Assembly (NCBI GenBank): GCA_903994635.1 | Contig: CAJEXQ010000003.1 | Location: 62,001 to 126,000 of the forward strand | Reading direction: 5' to 3' | Origin: an uncultured Chlorobiaceae bacterium | GTDB lineage: Bacteria > Bacteroidota > Chlorobiia > Chlorobiales > Chlorobiaceae | DNA: 64,000 bases | Part shown: positions 1-9,076 of the stretch, piece by piece | Position numbering within the stretch: the first letter of the stretch is position 1 | Layout: each line of letters starts with the position of its first letter | Program-made: the position numbers and the translations under genes | Notes under the pieces: generated by a model | What the model was told of the DNA's origin: nothing | Databases searched by the model: none | The model's input: only the letters and a program-made list of their open reading frames with translations

Positions 1-1
1 G

Positions 2-1666
2 ATTACCAAGCTGAAAGCCAAGAAGGTCTTGCTCGGTTATACCACCTTGTGGGCAGCGATTGATCTCAAACCCTTCAACAACTCTGAAATCACCACGCTG
101 GAGGAGCATATCAAGCGGAAGTGGGCCGACATTTCTGCCGAAACTGCCGGAGAGCAGTACACCCCTGACGATGTAATTGCGCTGATTGCTGAAATCATTG
201 CTTCAAAGATTGAGGAGTCAAACACCCTGCTCAAACTCTACGACTGCACCTGCGGTGGCGGCAACCTGCTCTTTGGCGTTGAGGATCGGATCAACCAAAA
301 ATTCAGGCGGCTCACCCAGACCTACGGGCAGGACTGGAATGATGCGCTTTACGCCCTGGCCAAAATTGAGAGCCGCTTCCGGCCCGACTCCAAAATTGCG
401 CATGGCAATACGCTGGTAGAGGATAAGTTTGACAATGAAGAGTTTGATGTGGTCATAGCCAATCCCCCCTACGGTGTGAGCTGGGCAGGCTATCAAAAAG
501 ACATTACCAACGATAAAACTGGCCGCTTCAAATTCTTGCCCTCCATTGCAGATGGGCAGTTACTCTTCATGCAGCATCTCATCTCCAAGCTCGACAGCGT
601 CGGCATGGGCGTGGTTGTTCATAATGGTTCAACCCTCTTCAGCGGTGACGCCGGTTCCTCGGAGAGCAACATCCGGAAATGGATGCTCGACAGCGATATA
701 GTCGAAGCAGTGATTCAGTTGCCGACCGATGAATTTTTCAACACCGGCATCTACACCTATCTCTGGGTGCTCAATAAAAACAAGCAGCCGCATCACAGGG
801 GCAAAGTGATGCTCATCAACGCCAGCGACAAGTTCAAACCATTGAAGAAAAGCAAGGGCTCCAAGCGCAAAGAGATTGACGAGGTAAGCCGACTGGACAT
901 TGTAGCCGCCCTCACGGCATTTCAGGATAACGATTACACTCGGGTCTTTAACAAAGAGTATTTTTACTTCAACAAACAGGCCATCATGCTCACCAACGTG
1001 GATGAGCAGGGGAAAAGCTTTGAAGAGCACCTGCCATGGAAGGAAGATAAACAGGGCGAAATGAAGCGGTCGAGTTCATTGGAGCTTGCACCATTGAAGA
1101 TAAAGCAGGGTGATCTTGAGCTGAGTGAATTTTGCATAAGCGAGTTCGATGCGACCGAGTACATGTCGCTGGAGGAGTATTGCTTTGATACCATCAAGCC
1201 GCTCGTTGGGCAGCTTGACTACAAGGAAGAGCCTCTGGTAATCACCACAGACGAAGCCAGCTATTACTACGACAATGAGCAAGAGAGCCTGTTCAAAGAG
1301 GTGAATGGTGTAAAAGAGGCGCTTGGCTGCGGAAAGATTATCGTTACGGCCAGTTACAAAAAGGCTACAAAGCGGATGACAGAACGCATTCTGGTCACGG
1401 TGGAGCTGACCCCTGATTACCAGAAAGATTATGAGATTATTCCGTTCCAGAAGGATGAGGAGGCTAATCAGGCAGCCATCGAGGCTTTTATGGCACGGTA
1501 CATCACCAAGCCATTTGCTTATCTGGAAAATGTGGTTGGTGTTGAGCTGAATTTCAACAAGATATTTTATCAGCCTGAAAAGCTCCGCCCTGTGAGTGAG
1601 ATTGTGGCAGAAATTGCCGCGCTGGATGAGGAGTTGAAAGCTTTGGAAGAGGAGCTGGCCTTATGA
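2..1666 (+). CDS. hsdM: Type I restriction-modification DNA methyltransferase subunit HsdM (5' end outside window)
   Basis: N6-adenine methyltransferase subunit of a type I restriction-modification complex; with HsdS it methylates the recognition sequence using S-adenosylmethionine. The reading frame is open to the first bases of the window, so the N-terminus is missing; the TTG at 29 is only an in-frame codon. The SAM-binding motif I appears as DCTCGGGN (about nt 242-265) and the catalytic motif IV as NPPYG (about nt 461-475), both in the order typical of gamma-class N6 methylases. The C-terminal part is long and acidic, ending in a helical stretch that probably contacts HsdS. The stop overlaps the start of hsdS (ATGA at 1663-1666), showing translational coupling. 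The motif I glycines are slightly unusual (C-G-G-G rather than C-G-S-G) but in the right place. Confidence 0.93.
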   Translation: MTKLKAKKVLLGYTTLWAAIDLKPFNNSEITTLEEHIKRKWADISAETAGEQYTPDDVIALIAEIIASKIEESNTLLKLYDCTCGGGNLLFGVEDRINQKFRRLTQTYGQDWNDALYALAKIESRFRPDSKIAHGNTLVEDKFDNEEFDVVIANPPYGVSWAGYQKDITNDKTGRFKFLPSIADGQLLFMQHLISKLDSVGMGVVVHNGSTLFSGDAGSSESNIRKWMLDSDIVEAVIQLPTDEFFNTGIYTYLWVLNKNKQPHHRGKVMLINASDKFKPLKKSKGSKRKEIDEVSRLDIVAALTAFQDNDYTRVFNKEYFYFNKQAIMLTNVDEQGKSFEEHLPWKEDKQGEMKRSSSLELAPLKIKQGDLELSEFCISEFDATEYMSLEEYCFDTIKPLVGQLDYKEEPLVITTDEASYYYDNEQESLFKEVNGVKEALGCGKIIVTASYKKATKRMTERILVTVELTPDYQKDYEIIPFQKDEEANQAAIEAFMARYITKPFAYLENVVGVELNFNKIFYQPEKLRPVSEIVAEIAALDEELKALEEELAL

Positions 1667-2961
1667 GCGACCGGCACGCAAAGCGCTATGCAGCGTATAA
1701 AGAGAGCGGGGTTGAGTGGTTAGGGAAGGTGCCTGAACCGTGGGCATTGCAGCGTCACAAAGACTGCTTTTATTTTATTTCGGACAGATGTGCAGATTCA
1801 ACTTTCCTGAAAGTTGGGTTGGAAAATATTGAAGGGAAAACAGGGCGGTTCATTCCCACTGAAACTGAGTTCGACGGGGATGGAATTCAATTCAAAAAAG
1901 ATGACATTCTGTTTGGCAAACTGAGGCCTTACTTGGCTAAAGTATATTTGGCTGAGTTCAGAGGAAATTCAGTTGGTGACATTTTTGTTTATCGTTGCAA
2001 AAGAAATACGTTGCCGAAATTTGCACGATATTTAATGCTCTCTGATCTATATATCGACGTAATCAACAGCTCTACTGCCGGGGCTAAGATGCCGCGAGTC
2101 AGTTCCAGTTTTATTACCGATTTACCAGTTGCAATGCCCTCAATTGTGGAGCAATCTGCAATTATATTTTACCTCGACACGAAAACCGCGCAGATTGATC
2201 GACAAATAGAGCTGCTCAACAAAAAGGCGACGCAGCATGGCAAGCTGAAACAGTCGCTGATCAATGAAACCGTTACCCATGGATTGGATAACTCTGTTCC
2301 GATGAAAGAGAGCGGGGTTGAATGGATTGGAAAAGTGCCTGCGCATTGGGATGTGAAGCGGGGTGTGGATTTTCTTGGTTTGAGTAGTAATCAAGTCGAT
2401 ACAAATGAAATGAGCAATCAGGATGTTTTCCATTACAGCATACCAGTCGTTCAAGAAATCGGGACAGGCCGAGTTGAAGATGGATCTGATATCGAGAGTA
2501 ATAAGGTTCGTATTGCAGGAGAAGAGCTTCTTTATTCTAAACTAAATCCGAGAAAGGAAACTGTTTGTATTACTAAGCTCCCGTTAAATGGACAACTCTC
2601 AGTTGCTTCGGGAGAGTTTTTAGTTCTAAAGCCATTTCCGGGACGATCTGTTTTGAAGTTTTGTTACTACTTGTTTTGTGCAACCTTCAATAAAGAAAGG
2701 ATTTGCTCTACAGTTAAATCAGCGACAAAAAGTCATCAAAGAGCCAATCCTAATGACATTCATAAACTTTCTTTTGCAATCCCATCTTTATTGGAGCAAA
2801 CCGCTATCGCTGCATACCTCGACACGAAAACCGCACAGATTGATAGAATCGTTTCTACCATAAACACCCAGATCGACAAGCTCAAGGAGCTGCGCAAGAC
2901 GCTGATTAATGACGTTGTCACTGGCAAAATCAAGGTTATCCCTGAAGGAGAGCTGGCATGA
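1663..2961 (+). CDS. hsdS: Type I restriction-modification specificity subunit HsdS
   Basis: DNA-recognition subunit that sets the target sequence for both modification and cleavage. The 432-aa protein has the expected two-fold architecture: each half begins with a near-identical segment (ESGVEWLGKVPEPW near residue 13 and ESGVEWIGKVPAHW near residue 212) followed by a variable target-recognition domain. Each half ends in a conserved helix containing YLDTKTAQIDR (about residues 167 and 378) that forms the central spacer coiled coil. It overlaps hsdM by 4 bp and hsdR by 4 bp. The two target-recognition domains differ strongly in sequence, as expected for a bipartite asymmetric site. The recognition sequence cannot be read from the gene alone. 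Confidence 0.95.
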   Translation: MSDRHAKRYAAYKESGVEWLGKVPEPWALQRHKDCFYFISDRCADSTFLKVGLENIEGKTGRFIPTETEFDGDGIQFKKDDILFGKLRPYLAKVYLAEFRGNSVGDIFVYRCKRNTLPKFARYLMLSDLYIDVINSSTAGAKMPRVSSSFITDLPVAMPSIVEQSAIIFYLDTKTAQIDRQIELLNKKATQHGKLKQSLINETVTHGLDNSVPMKESGVEWIGKVPAHWDVKRGVDFLGLSSNQVDTNEMSNQDVFHYSIPVVQEIGTGRVEDGSDIESNKVRIAGEELLYSKLNPRKETVCITKLPLNGQLSVASGEFLVLKPFPGRSVLKFCYYLFCATFNKERICSTVKSATKSHQRANPNDIHKLSFAIPSLLEQTAIAAYLDTKTAQIDRIVSTINTQIDKLKELRKTLINDVVTGKIKVIPEGELA

Positions 2962-5900
2962 ATGAACTGCACCTGCAAGACCGCTTTCTCATTCCCTTTT
3001 TTCGGGAGGGGCTGGGTTACAAGGAGGTCAAGGCCAACACGGTTACCCAGTCCTTGATTATTGAGGAGGACTTGCAGGCCTTTCTTGAAGAGAGTTCGCT
3101 CAACCGGAAGCCCTACGAAACGCTGCTAAAAAAGTTTCGGGGCGACAAAAAGGCGTTGCTGCATGAGGTGATGGCCTTGATAACGGAGCGCATGGCAAGC
3201 AGCCGCAACATGGCGCTCTTCATCAATGCGAACAAATCAATCTCGCTGCAAGGGGTAAAGCTCTATCTCTTCTACACCAGCGACAGTGTGATTCATGGTA
3301 ATGCCCTGTTTGAAGAAAATATCTTTTCGGTGGTGCAGGAGCTGCCCTACAAGTTCAGCTTTCAGGGGGCGCAGATTTATGCCTTCCGGCCTGATCTGGT
3401 GCTCTTTGTAAACGGAATCTACCTCGGCTACAGCGAGCTGAAAAGCAACTATACCAGCCAAAGCGCCAGCAAGAACGGGCGGGGCAAGGTGCTGAAGGAT
3501 TACTTTGAGGCGGTGAAGGTCTATCATCAGCACATCGAGAGCAACAGCTTTCTGAGTGACAAGGAGAAGCAGGCATACCGACGAGATTTTCTGAAAATCT
3601 TTGAAAGTGCCATTCATATCACGACCACCGATATTGGCGAAACCTATGTTATCCGCTCCATCTCCGACTATTTCGAGGAGATCATGGAAACATGCCGCCA
3701 GGGTAAATTTGACCGCGAAGAGGTTGAGAAAAACGCAACCGCAGTGTTCAAACACTATCCCTTACTGAACCCTGAAGCCGAGAAAAAGGAGAAACTCAAG
3801 GAGCTGTTTGCTGCACTGTACGGCAAGCTGATGGTTGAGAAAGAGATTTTGTATTACAACTTCATCGAGCGTGATGTCTATGTCAACAACGGTATCAAAG
3901 AGGTTAAAAACGAGCTGGGCCACTTGATCTCTCCCCGCCCGAAACAGAAGTTCGGGACCGACAAAATCCTTGCCAAAATCGACGAGTTCCTCGCGCACGA
4001 ACAGGAGCCCGACTATTTTGAAAAGCTGCTGGAACGGCAGTTGGCTGGTGTCTCCGAGGCAAAACGAAAAGAGCTGCTGGAAAAGCGCAAGTCGTACTCG
4101 AATAACAAGAACGTCTATTCCCTCTTGATGCAGTACGCTGCCGGGTTTGGCAAATCGAATATTATCGGATGGTCAGCCCTGCAATTGAAAGATTTGCGCC
4201 GTCCTGACAGCACCGGCAAGATGCACTATGTCTACGACAAAATCATGATTGTGGTCGATCGTCTCCAGTTGCGGAGCCAGATTGATTCGCTCATGCTCAA
4301 CATGAATGTCGATAAGCGCATGGTGATTGAGGCGACCAACAAAAAGAGCTTTCAGGCTGCACTGGCCTCCGACGTGCGGTTGGTCATTGTCAATCTCCAG
4401 AAGTTCGGATCAGTCAAGGAGATGCTTGACGCTGAGGTGCTGAAAAAGCTGGCAGGGATGCGCATTGTCTTTCTGATTGATGAAATTCACCGTTCCAACA
4501 GTGGTGAGCAGCACCAAGAGATGATCAGCATTTTTGACGAGTTGCAAAGCCCCTTTGATGGTGCTGCCTATTCAGGGAAAGCAATCAAGAAAAATCTGAT
4601 TATCGGCTTTACCGCCACCCCTGACGACCACGCCCTCGCCCGCTTTGGCGAGTTCAGCGGCTATGCCGAGAGCGAAAAATTGTGGCGCCCCTTCGACAGC
4701 TACACCATGAAAGAGGCCATTGAGGATGGTTTTATCCTCAATCCACTCAAAAATATTGTGCCCGTCGCCTCCAAAATGCTCTTTGGTTTACCATCCAACT
4801 TGCTCGAAGGCTTTACCGAAAAAGAGTACAGGGATGCGCAGAAGAAACAAATCTATGAAAACCGTGACCGCATCAATGCCATAGCCAAATATGTCGCCGA
4901 CTTACTGGTGAAGGATGTCTATCGGCAAATCCGGGGAACAGGCAAGGCGATGCTTGCGGTCTATTCAATCAAAGCGGCTATCGCCTACAAAGAAAGGATA
5001 ACGGAGCACTTCAGGGCACTGGTGAAAGAGTCGAAGTATGAAAAGTATGCGGATGCTCCCATCCATATCGTCTATTCAAGCAACCAGGATGAGCAGAGTG
5101 CCAGCGGCCTCAATGGCGGATTGACAGAAGAGAAGGTGCTGGAGAGTTTTGCACTGAGCAAAAACGGCCTGATGATTGTGGTTGCCAAACTGCAAACCGG
5201 CTTTGATGAAAAGAAGTTACACACCCTGTTTCTCGACAAGGAGATCAGGGGAATCAGCGCCATACAGATCATCTCCCGTGTTGACCGTACCATGAAGCAC
5301 AAGTATGACTGCAAGATCGTTGACTTTTCATACAACAACGTCAACGTGCAGAACATCAAGGATGCCTTCGAGCATTACTCTGATGTCGTCGTCAGTGACT
5401 TCGATCCCTTTGGCGATAAAAAGGTACTCGATCTTCTGCTGACAGAGCTGAAACGTTCCGATACCTTCGACAAGTTTTTCACCCCATTCATGGCCATTTA
5501 CCGCGATGCCGCCCTCCGTGATGATCCCGAAAGCTATCTGGACTTCGAAAGCAGCCTGAAGAAATACCTCGATGCCAACCCGAAGCATACCGCCGATACC
5601 AAAGCCAAAGCGACGCAGTATTTCACCATTCTCAACAGTATAGAATATGTCATTGAACTCGATGCAAAGTTCAGTGAGCCGGGATTCTTGTTCTTCTGGC
5701 GCAAATTCAATACGCTCTACAACATGCTGCACCGACCCGCCGAGATCAAAGACCCGATTGAAGTCTATTTTGATAACCAGATTGGTATGGTTGAAGTGGT
5801 GGCGAAGGATTCACCAAAGACAGGAAAGAAGCCTACGGTGCTTGCAGAAGGCTCACTACCCTGGTTAGGAAGTCAGTTTGACATACTGGCCATCATCGCC

Positions 5901-6191
5901 GCCCGCAACGAACAGGAAGCAATAACCGGTTCGCTGATCAAAGATTTCGAAGCCAAAATCGCCGACTTTTTCCGCTACATCCGCGACTCAAAAGAATGCG
6001 AACGCTTCATCGTCAAAATCAAATCACACGTCTCCGAAGAAGAGATTTACAACGACTTCGCCATCATCTACCGCCGCTACAAAGCGCTCCACCGCCAAAC
6101 CATTGGCGACTACTTCTTCAAAGAAACTGAAGACCTCGTCGAAAAGCTCTGTGACGACTTTGAGCGAACAGTGGCGGGCTCGCACCTGTGA
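2958..6191 (+). CDS. hsdR: Type I restriction endonuclease subunit HsdR
   Basis: ATP-dependent translocase and nuclease subunit. The 1077-aa length fits the family. The N-terminal nuclease core shows RPD near residue 143 and ELK near residue 160, matching the PD-(D/E)XK arrangement. The motor domain has a Walker A-like AAGFGKS near residue 393, the DEAD-type motif DEIH near residue 508 and the helicase motif FTATPD near residue 550. The start ATG overlaps the hsdS stop (ATGA), so all three subunits are made from one coupled message. The frame is intact with no internal stop, so the system may be active if hsdM upstream of the window is complete. Confidence 0.95.
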   Translation: MNELHLQDRFLIPFFREGLGYKEVKANTVTQSLIIEEDLQAFLEESSLNRKPYETLLKKFRGDKKALLHEVMALITERMASSRNMALFINANKSISLQGVKLYLFYTSDSVIHGNALFEENIFSVVQELPYKFSFQGAQIYAFRPDLVLFVNGIYLGYSELKSNYTSQSASKNGRGKVLKDYFEAVKVYHQHIESNSFLSDKEKQAYRRDFLKIFESAIHITTTDIGETYVIRSISDYFEEIMETCRQGKFDREEVEKNATAVFKHYPLLNPEAEKKEKLKELFAALYGKLMVEKEILYYNFIERDVYVNNGIKEVKNELGHLISPRPKQKFGTDKILAKIDEFLAHEQEPDYFEKLLERQLAGVSEAKRKELLEKRKSYSNNKNVYSLLMQYAAGFGKSNIIGWSALQLKDLRRPDSTGKMHYVYDKIMIVVDRLQLRSQIDSLMLNMNVDKRMVIEATNKKSFQAALASDVRLVIVNLQKFGSVKEMLDAEVLKKLAGMRIVFLIDEIHRSNSGEQHQEMISIFDELQSPFDGAAYSGKAIKKNLIIGFTATPDDHALARFGEFSGYAESEKLWRPFDSYTMKEAIEDGFILNPLKNIVPVASKMLFGLPSNLLEGFTEKEYRDAQKKQIYENRDRINAIAKYVADLLVKDVYRQIRGTGKAMLAVYSIKAAIAYKERITEHFRALVKESKYEKYADAPIHIVYSSNQDEQSASGLNGGLTEEKVLESFALSKNGLMIVVAKLQTGFDEKKLHTLFLDKEIRGISAIQIISRVDRTMKHKYDCKIVDFSYNNVNVQNIKDAFEHYSDVVVSDFDPFGDKKVLDLLLTELKRSDTFDKFFTPFMAIYRDAALRDDPESYLDFESSLKKYLDANPKHTADTKAKATQYFTILNSIEYVIELDAKFSEPGFLFFWRKFNTLYNMLHRPAEIKDPIEVYFDNQIGMVEVVAKDSPKTGKKPTVLAEGSLPWLGSQFDILAIIAARNEQEAITGSLIKDFEAKIADFFRYIRDSKECERFIVKIKSHVSEEEIYNDFAIIYRRYKALHRQTIGDYFFKETEDLVEKLCDDFERTVAGSHL

Positions 6192-6434
6192 AAGTTGGCT
6201 TTAGAATCCCTTCGCTCAAAAAGCGCATTGCGGCAAGCTCACCTTGCTTATTTTATCCCGGTTGATTTGCACAGATTTGACTCTATTTCCCGTGGCCATG
6301 CCAAAAAAGAGTTTTTTCGACAAGACGAAATTGATTTGCCACGCTATACGGTAATAATACGCTTTCCGGGCGTGGATTTAACGAATGCTTTTCGTACTTT
6401 GAGAAAATTTCATCAACCAAACAGGGTGGCGGTT

Positions 6435-7022
6435 ATGACGATAACTGAGGGAGCTATACCGTCGTGGAACTCCATCGGAGCACTGCCTCCAATACGCCCA
6501 CTGCAAAAGGGCCATTCGCCTGATCGTTCTCCTTATATCGCTGATCTGTTGACGCTTGTTGATCGTTTTGCTATTTCTGAGGAACGCGTTATGATACTTC
6601 GCGGGTTACTTCAGTTTCGCAGTGAGATGCACCAGGCAGGAATAACTTCAGGGTTTCAATGGATAGATGGAAGTTTTTTAGAAAATGTCGAAATTACGGA
6701 AGGACGTCCTCCTCGCGATATGGATGTCGTAACTTTTTTTCACCTTCCAGAAGGAGAATCACAAGCCAGTTTAGTAGATAAATTTGAGACATTGTTTGAT
6801 CAAGAGGCTCTTAAGGTCAAGTATTTTGTTGACTCCTACCCCGTTGTACTTGGGGATCCAATGGATTCTTTAAAGGTTAAAATCATTTCCTATTGGTATA
6901 GCATGTGGTCTCATCGCCGAGACGGTTTGTGGAAAGGATTTGTTCAAGTTGATCTTGATCCTTCGCAGGATATTGATGCATGCGCAATTCTGGATAGTGA
7001 CGGAGGAATGACCTATGAATAA
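6435..7022 (+). CDS. DUF6932-like putative nucleotidyltransferase-fold protein
   Basis: About 195 aa from the chosen ATG at 6435, which is preceded by a purine-rich AGGGTGG five bases upstream; the frame is open back to a TTG at 6195, but those 80 residues show no recognisable family feature. The segment WIDGSF followed about 18 residues later by RDMDVV resembles the G-S ... D-x-D pocket of minimal nucleotidyltransferases, and the N-terminal IPSWNSIGALPP resembles the start of DUF6932 proteins. Such folds are common in toxin-antitoxin and defence loci. The 3' end overlaps the next gene (7015-7022). It lies directly downstream of hsdR on the same strand, so it may be co-transcribed. The substrate is unknown; the family call is from memory of motifs, not from a search. 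Confidence 0.6.
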   Translation: MTITEGAIPSWNSIGALPPIRPLQKGHSPDRSPYIADLLTLVDRFAISEERVMILRGLLQFRSEMHQAGITSGFQWIDGSFLENVEITEGRPPRDMDVVTFFHLPEGESQASLVDKFETLFDQEALKVKYFVDSYPVVLGDPMDSLKVKIISYWYSMWSHRRDGLWKGFVQVDLDPSQDIDACAILDSDGGMTYE

Positions 7023-7926
7023 CGAATATCAAACTATATCCTCTGAAATTAAGGATTTGGAGGCTCTTATTTCTTCCGTTCCTCTCGGGAATGTTATCGA
7101 TAAGATGAGTCTTGAGTCTCGGCTCAGGAGGGCAAATAGTATTTTATCTAATTTGTCTCAACAGTATACGGCCACAAGAGCGCAATTGACTTTCAGGGGT
7201 AGACCTGTGTTTGGTATACATGGTATTTCTGCTGATTTTGCTTCCAAAGCTGCAGGTGCGTTTTCGGATGCCTTTAGCGCGGTTGCTGCAGGATTGTGCG
7301 ATAGGTTAAGGCATAGTGGTCCAATTCCCGATAAAGATAAAAATCAGTTATTGATTACCGGAATTGCTATAGGGTCTTTTGGTTTTGAATTTGAGCTTCC
7401 TGATAAGGAACAGAATATGTTCCCAGAATTTGAAGAAACAAGGGTCGCGATGAATAAAATTGGCGCTTTGTTTCGGTTGGCGGCTGAGGGGAGTGATGAT
7501 GATGTAGCGGAGCTTGTAGAAGAAGTTCAGCCTAGAGCTGTCAAGAAAATTCATGAGTTTCTGGATGTTCTCGTCAGGTATCACGCATGGTGTGGCTTGT
7601 CGTATGAAAATACTTCCTTTTGTTATACGGATTATGAACAACTCAAGTTTTCCGCTGCTCGCTTGAAAGATGAAAATATTCAGGAAACGCAAAGTTCTTA
7701 CCGTGGAGAATTTCAAGGAGTTCTACCGAACGGACGGACTTTTGAATTCAAGCTACTGGATCAAGATGGTTTGATTAGTGGGAAGGTGGATGTGTCAATT
7801 GAAGACCCTGACGTTTTAAACAGGGATTGGCTACATAAGCCTGTGACAGCAAAACTGAATGTAATGCAGATCGGGGAGGGGCACCCGAGATATACGTTGA
7901 TGTCAATGAACGATTTGATTCAATAG
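7015..7926 (+). CDS. Unknown 303-aa protein coupled to the DUF6932-like gene
   Basis: I do not recognise this protein. It begins with a helical, probably coiled-coil stretch (residues 1-60), then a small Ala/Gly-rich segment (about residues 63-100), an acidic central part and a C-terminal beta-rich third (about residues 225-303). There is no signal peptide or clear membrane segment, and no catalytic motif is evident. It starts inside the end of the preceding DUF6932-like gene (8-bp overlap), so the two are likely one unit. A strong rho-independent terminator follows 18 bp after the stop. Function is unknown; the context (restriction operon upstream, broken DUF3800 downstream) suggests a defence or addiction role, which is inference. 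Confidence 0.7.
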   Translation: MNNEYQTISSEIKDLEALISSVPLGNVIDKMSLESRLRRANSILSNLSQQYTATRAQLTFRGRPVFGIHGISADFASKAAGAFSDAFSAVAAGLCDRLRHSGPIPDKDKNQLLITGIAIGSFGFEFELPDKEQNMFPEFEETRVAMNKIGALFRLAAEGSDDDVAELVEEVQPRAVKKIHEFLDVLVRYHAWCGLSYENTSFCYTDYEQLKFSAARLKDENIQETQSSYRGEFQGVLPNGRTFEFKLLDQDGLISGKVDVSIEDPDVLNRDWLHKPVTAKLNVMQIGEGHPRYTLMSMNDLIQ

Positions 7927-7943
7927 GGGCAGGCAACTTACTT

Positions 7944-7975
7944 GGAAAAGCCCCGGTGTTGGCCGGGGCTTTTCC
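7944..7975 (+). terminator. Rho-independent terminator after the restriction/DUF6932 operon
   Basis: Perfect 13-bp inverted repeat (GGAAAAGCCCCGG / CCGGGGCTTTTCC) with a 6-base loop. The stem is GC-rich with an A-tract on the left and a T-tract on the right, so it could work in both directions. It lies 18 bp after the stop of the 303-aa gene and directly before the truncated DUF3800 frame. Confidence 0.85.
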
Positions 7976-7978
7976 ATC

Positions 7979-8605
7979 ATCAGTAAGCGCTACTACCTCA
8001 ATTCGCTTGTGCCGACCGTTCAAAAGTTGAAACTTGATGTATGGGGTCACGACCAGGTGATACTGCATGAACGCGACATCCGAAAAGAGAGTGGCATATT
8101 CGCAACGCTGAGAACGAACAGGACATTGCGCGAGGAGTTTTTGGAAAGGCTTACTCAAATCATTGCCGATGCACTCATACAGCTTATCACATCAATCATT
8201 GACAAGCCGAAACTGCTGATCAAGTACACGAATCCCATCAACCCCTATGAGTTGGCATTACGTTTTTGTATGGAAAGGGTTTTGACCTACTTGAGCAGTC
8301 GGGGAGAGACCGGTAAACGATTACATGTACTTCTCGAAGCACGAGGAAAAATTGAAGATGCCCAGCTTGAGCTTGAGTTCCGGCGCATTTGTGCCAACCA
8401 AAGCGACTGGTATTACAAAGCGATGGATTTTCAAAAAATGAAGTTCGAACCTATTTTCGTACCGAAAGCAAGCAACTCAACCGGCCTGCAAATAGCTGAC
8501 CTCGTCGCACGGCCACTGGCACTTCAGTACTTGCGACCAACTCAATCCAACAGAACCTACGAAATTCTTAAAAGCAAAGAGCTGAACAGAAAAGTTTTCC
8601 CATAA
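7979..8605 (+). pseudogene. DUF3800 domain protein, 5'-truncated
   Basis: The frame reads continuously from about 7979 to the stop at 8605 and resembles the C-terminal two thirds of DUF3800 proteins: WGHDQVILHERDIRK near the start, a central helical part, and the conserved STGLQIADLVARP near the end. DUF3800 has an RNase H-like fold, and its members normally start with an acidic motif of the form FIDESG; that part is absent. Similarity runs straight back to the terminator hairpin at 7944-7975, with only a GTG at 8009 as a possible start. The gene therefore appears to have lost its N-terminus, including the first acidic residues, and is probably non-functional. Proteins of this family often sit in defence islands. 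Confidence 0.65.
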
Positions 8606-9076
8606 AAACAAAGAGACCTCGGAAATAGTCCAAAGCCCCATTGTCGACCGGGAAAAGCCCAATCCTTTCAACTAATTTACCTGAAAAACGCTTGTTTTGC
8701 AATTTTTTTTATAAAAACGTATACAAGCATCATAAAGACATCGTAGCAGCTTGCAGGAATTGGTTGGATTACTATCTAATAACAGTTTATCACCTGAATC
8801 AACCGGGAGGAAAGAAGCAGATTCAAAAAAGAAAAAGGGAAAGTTGGCTGAAGTCTATTAAAACCGCAAGGCTCGGTGCACATCTTGATGCATCGAGCCT
8901 CGAAACTCCTTCCTCCTATCTTGGTAGGATGAGCAAGGGAAACATAAACAAAAAAAAAGTTGCATTACAATATGTTTGAATTGAATTGTGGTACATGGGA
9001 TCATTGAAGGCAAGCACGCTTTTACAAGAAGGCGATCAACGCTTCCGTAAAAAACAAGAAATAACCAGCATTGCAC
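8606..9076. other. Intergenic spacer without a convincing gene
   Basis: About 470 bases between the DUF3800 remnant and pepD. A frame of about 112 codons (8641-8979) has Lys-rich, low-complexity content and no recognisable family, so I do not call it. The only structured element seen is the inverted repeat at 8869-8900. Confidence 0.5.
8869..8900. repeat. Imperfect 12-bp palindrome in spacer
   Basis: AGGCTCGGTGCA pairs with TGCATCGAGCCT across an 8-base loop, with a single G-T pair. No T-tract follows on the plus strand; on the minus strand a GCGGTTTT run follows a few bases later. It could be a terminator for the minus strand, a dispersed palindrome or the leader structure of pepD; the sequence does not decide. 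Confidence 0.5.

Noticed and set aside
3237-3755. Minus-strand open frame (172 codons) in hsdR
   Set aside because: Antisense to the nuclease region of hsdR; no family features.
8641-8979. Possible 112-codon gene upstream of pepD
   Set aside because: Starts in a decayed region, is Lys-rich low complexity, contains the palindrome at 8869-8900, and has no family features.
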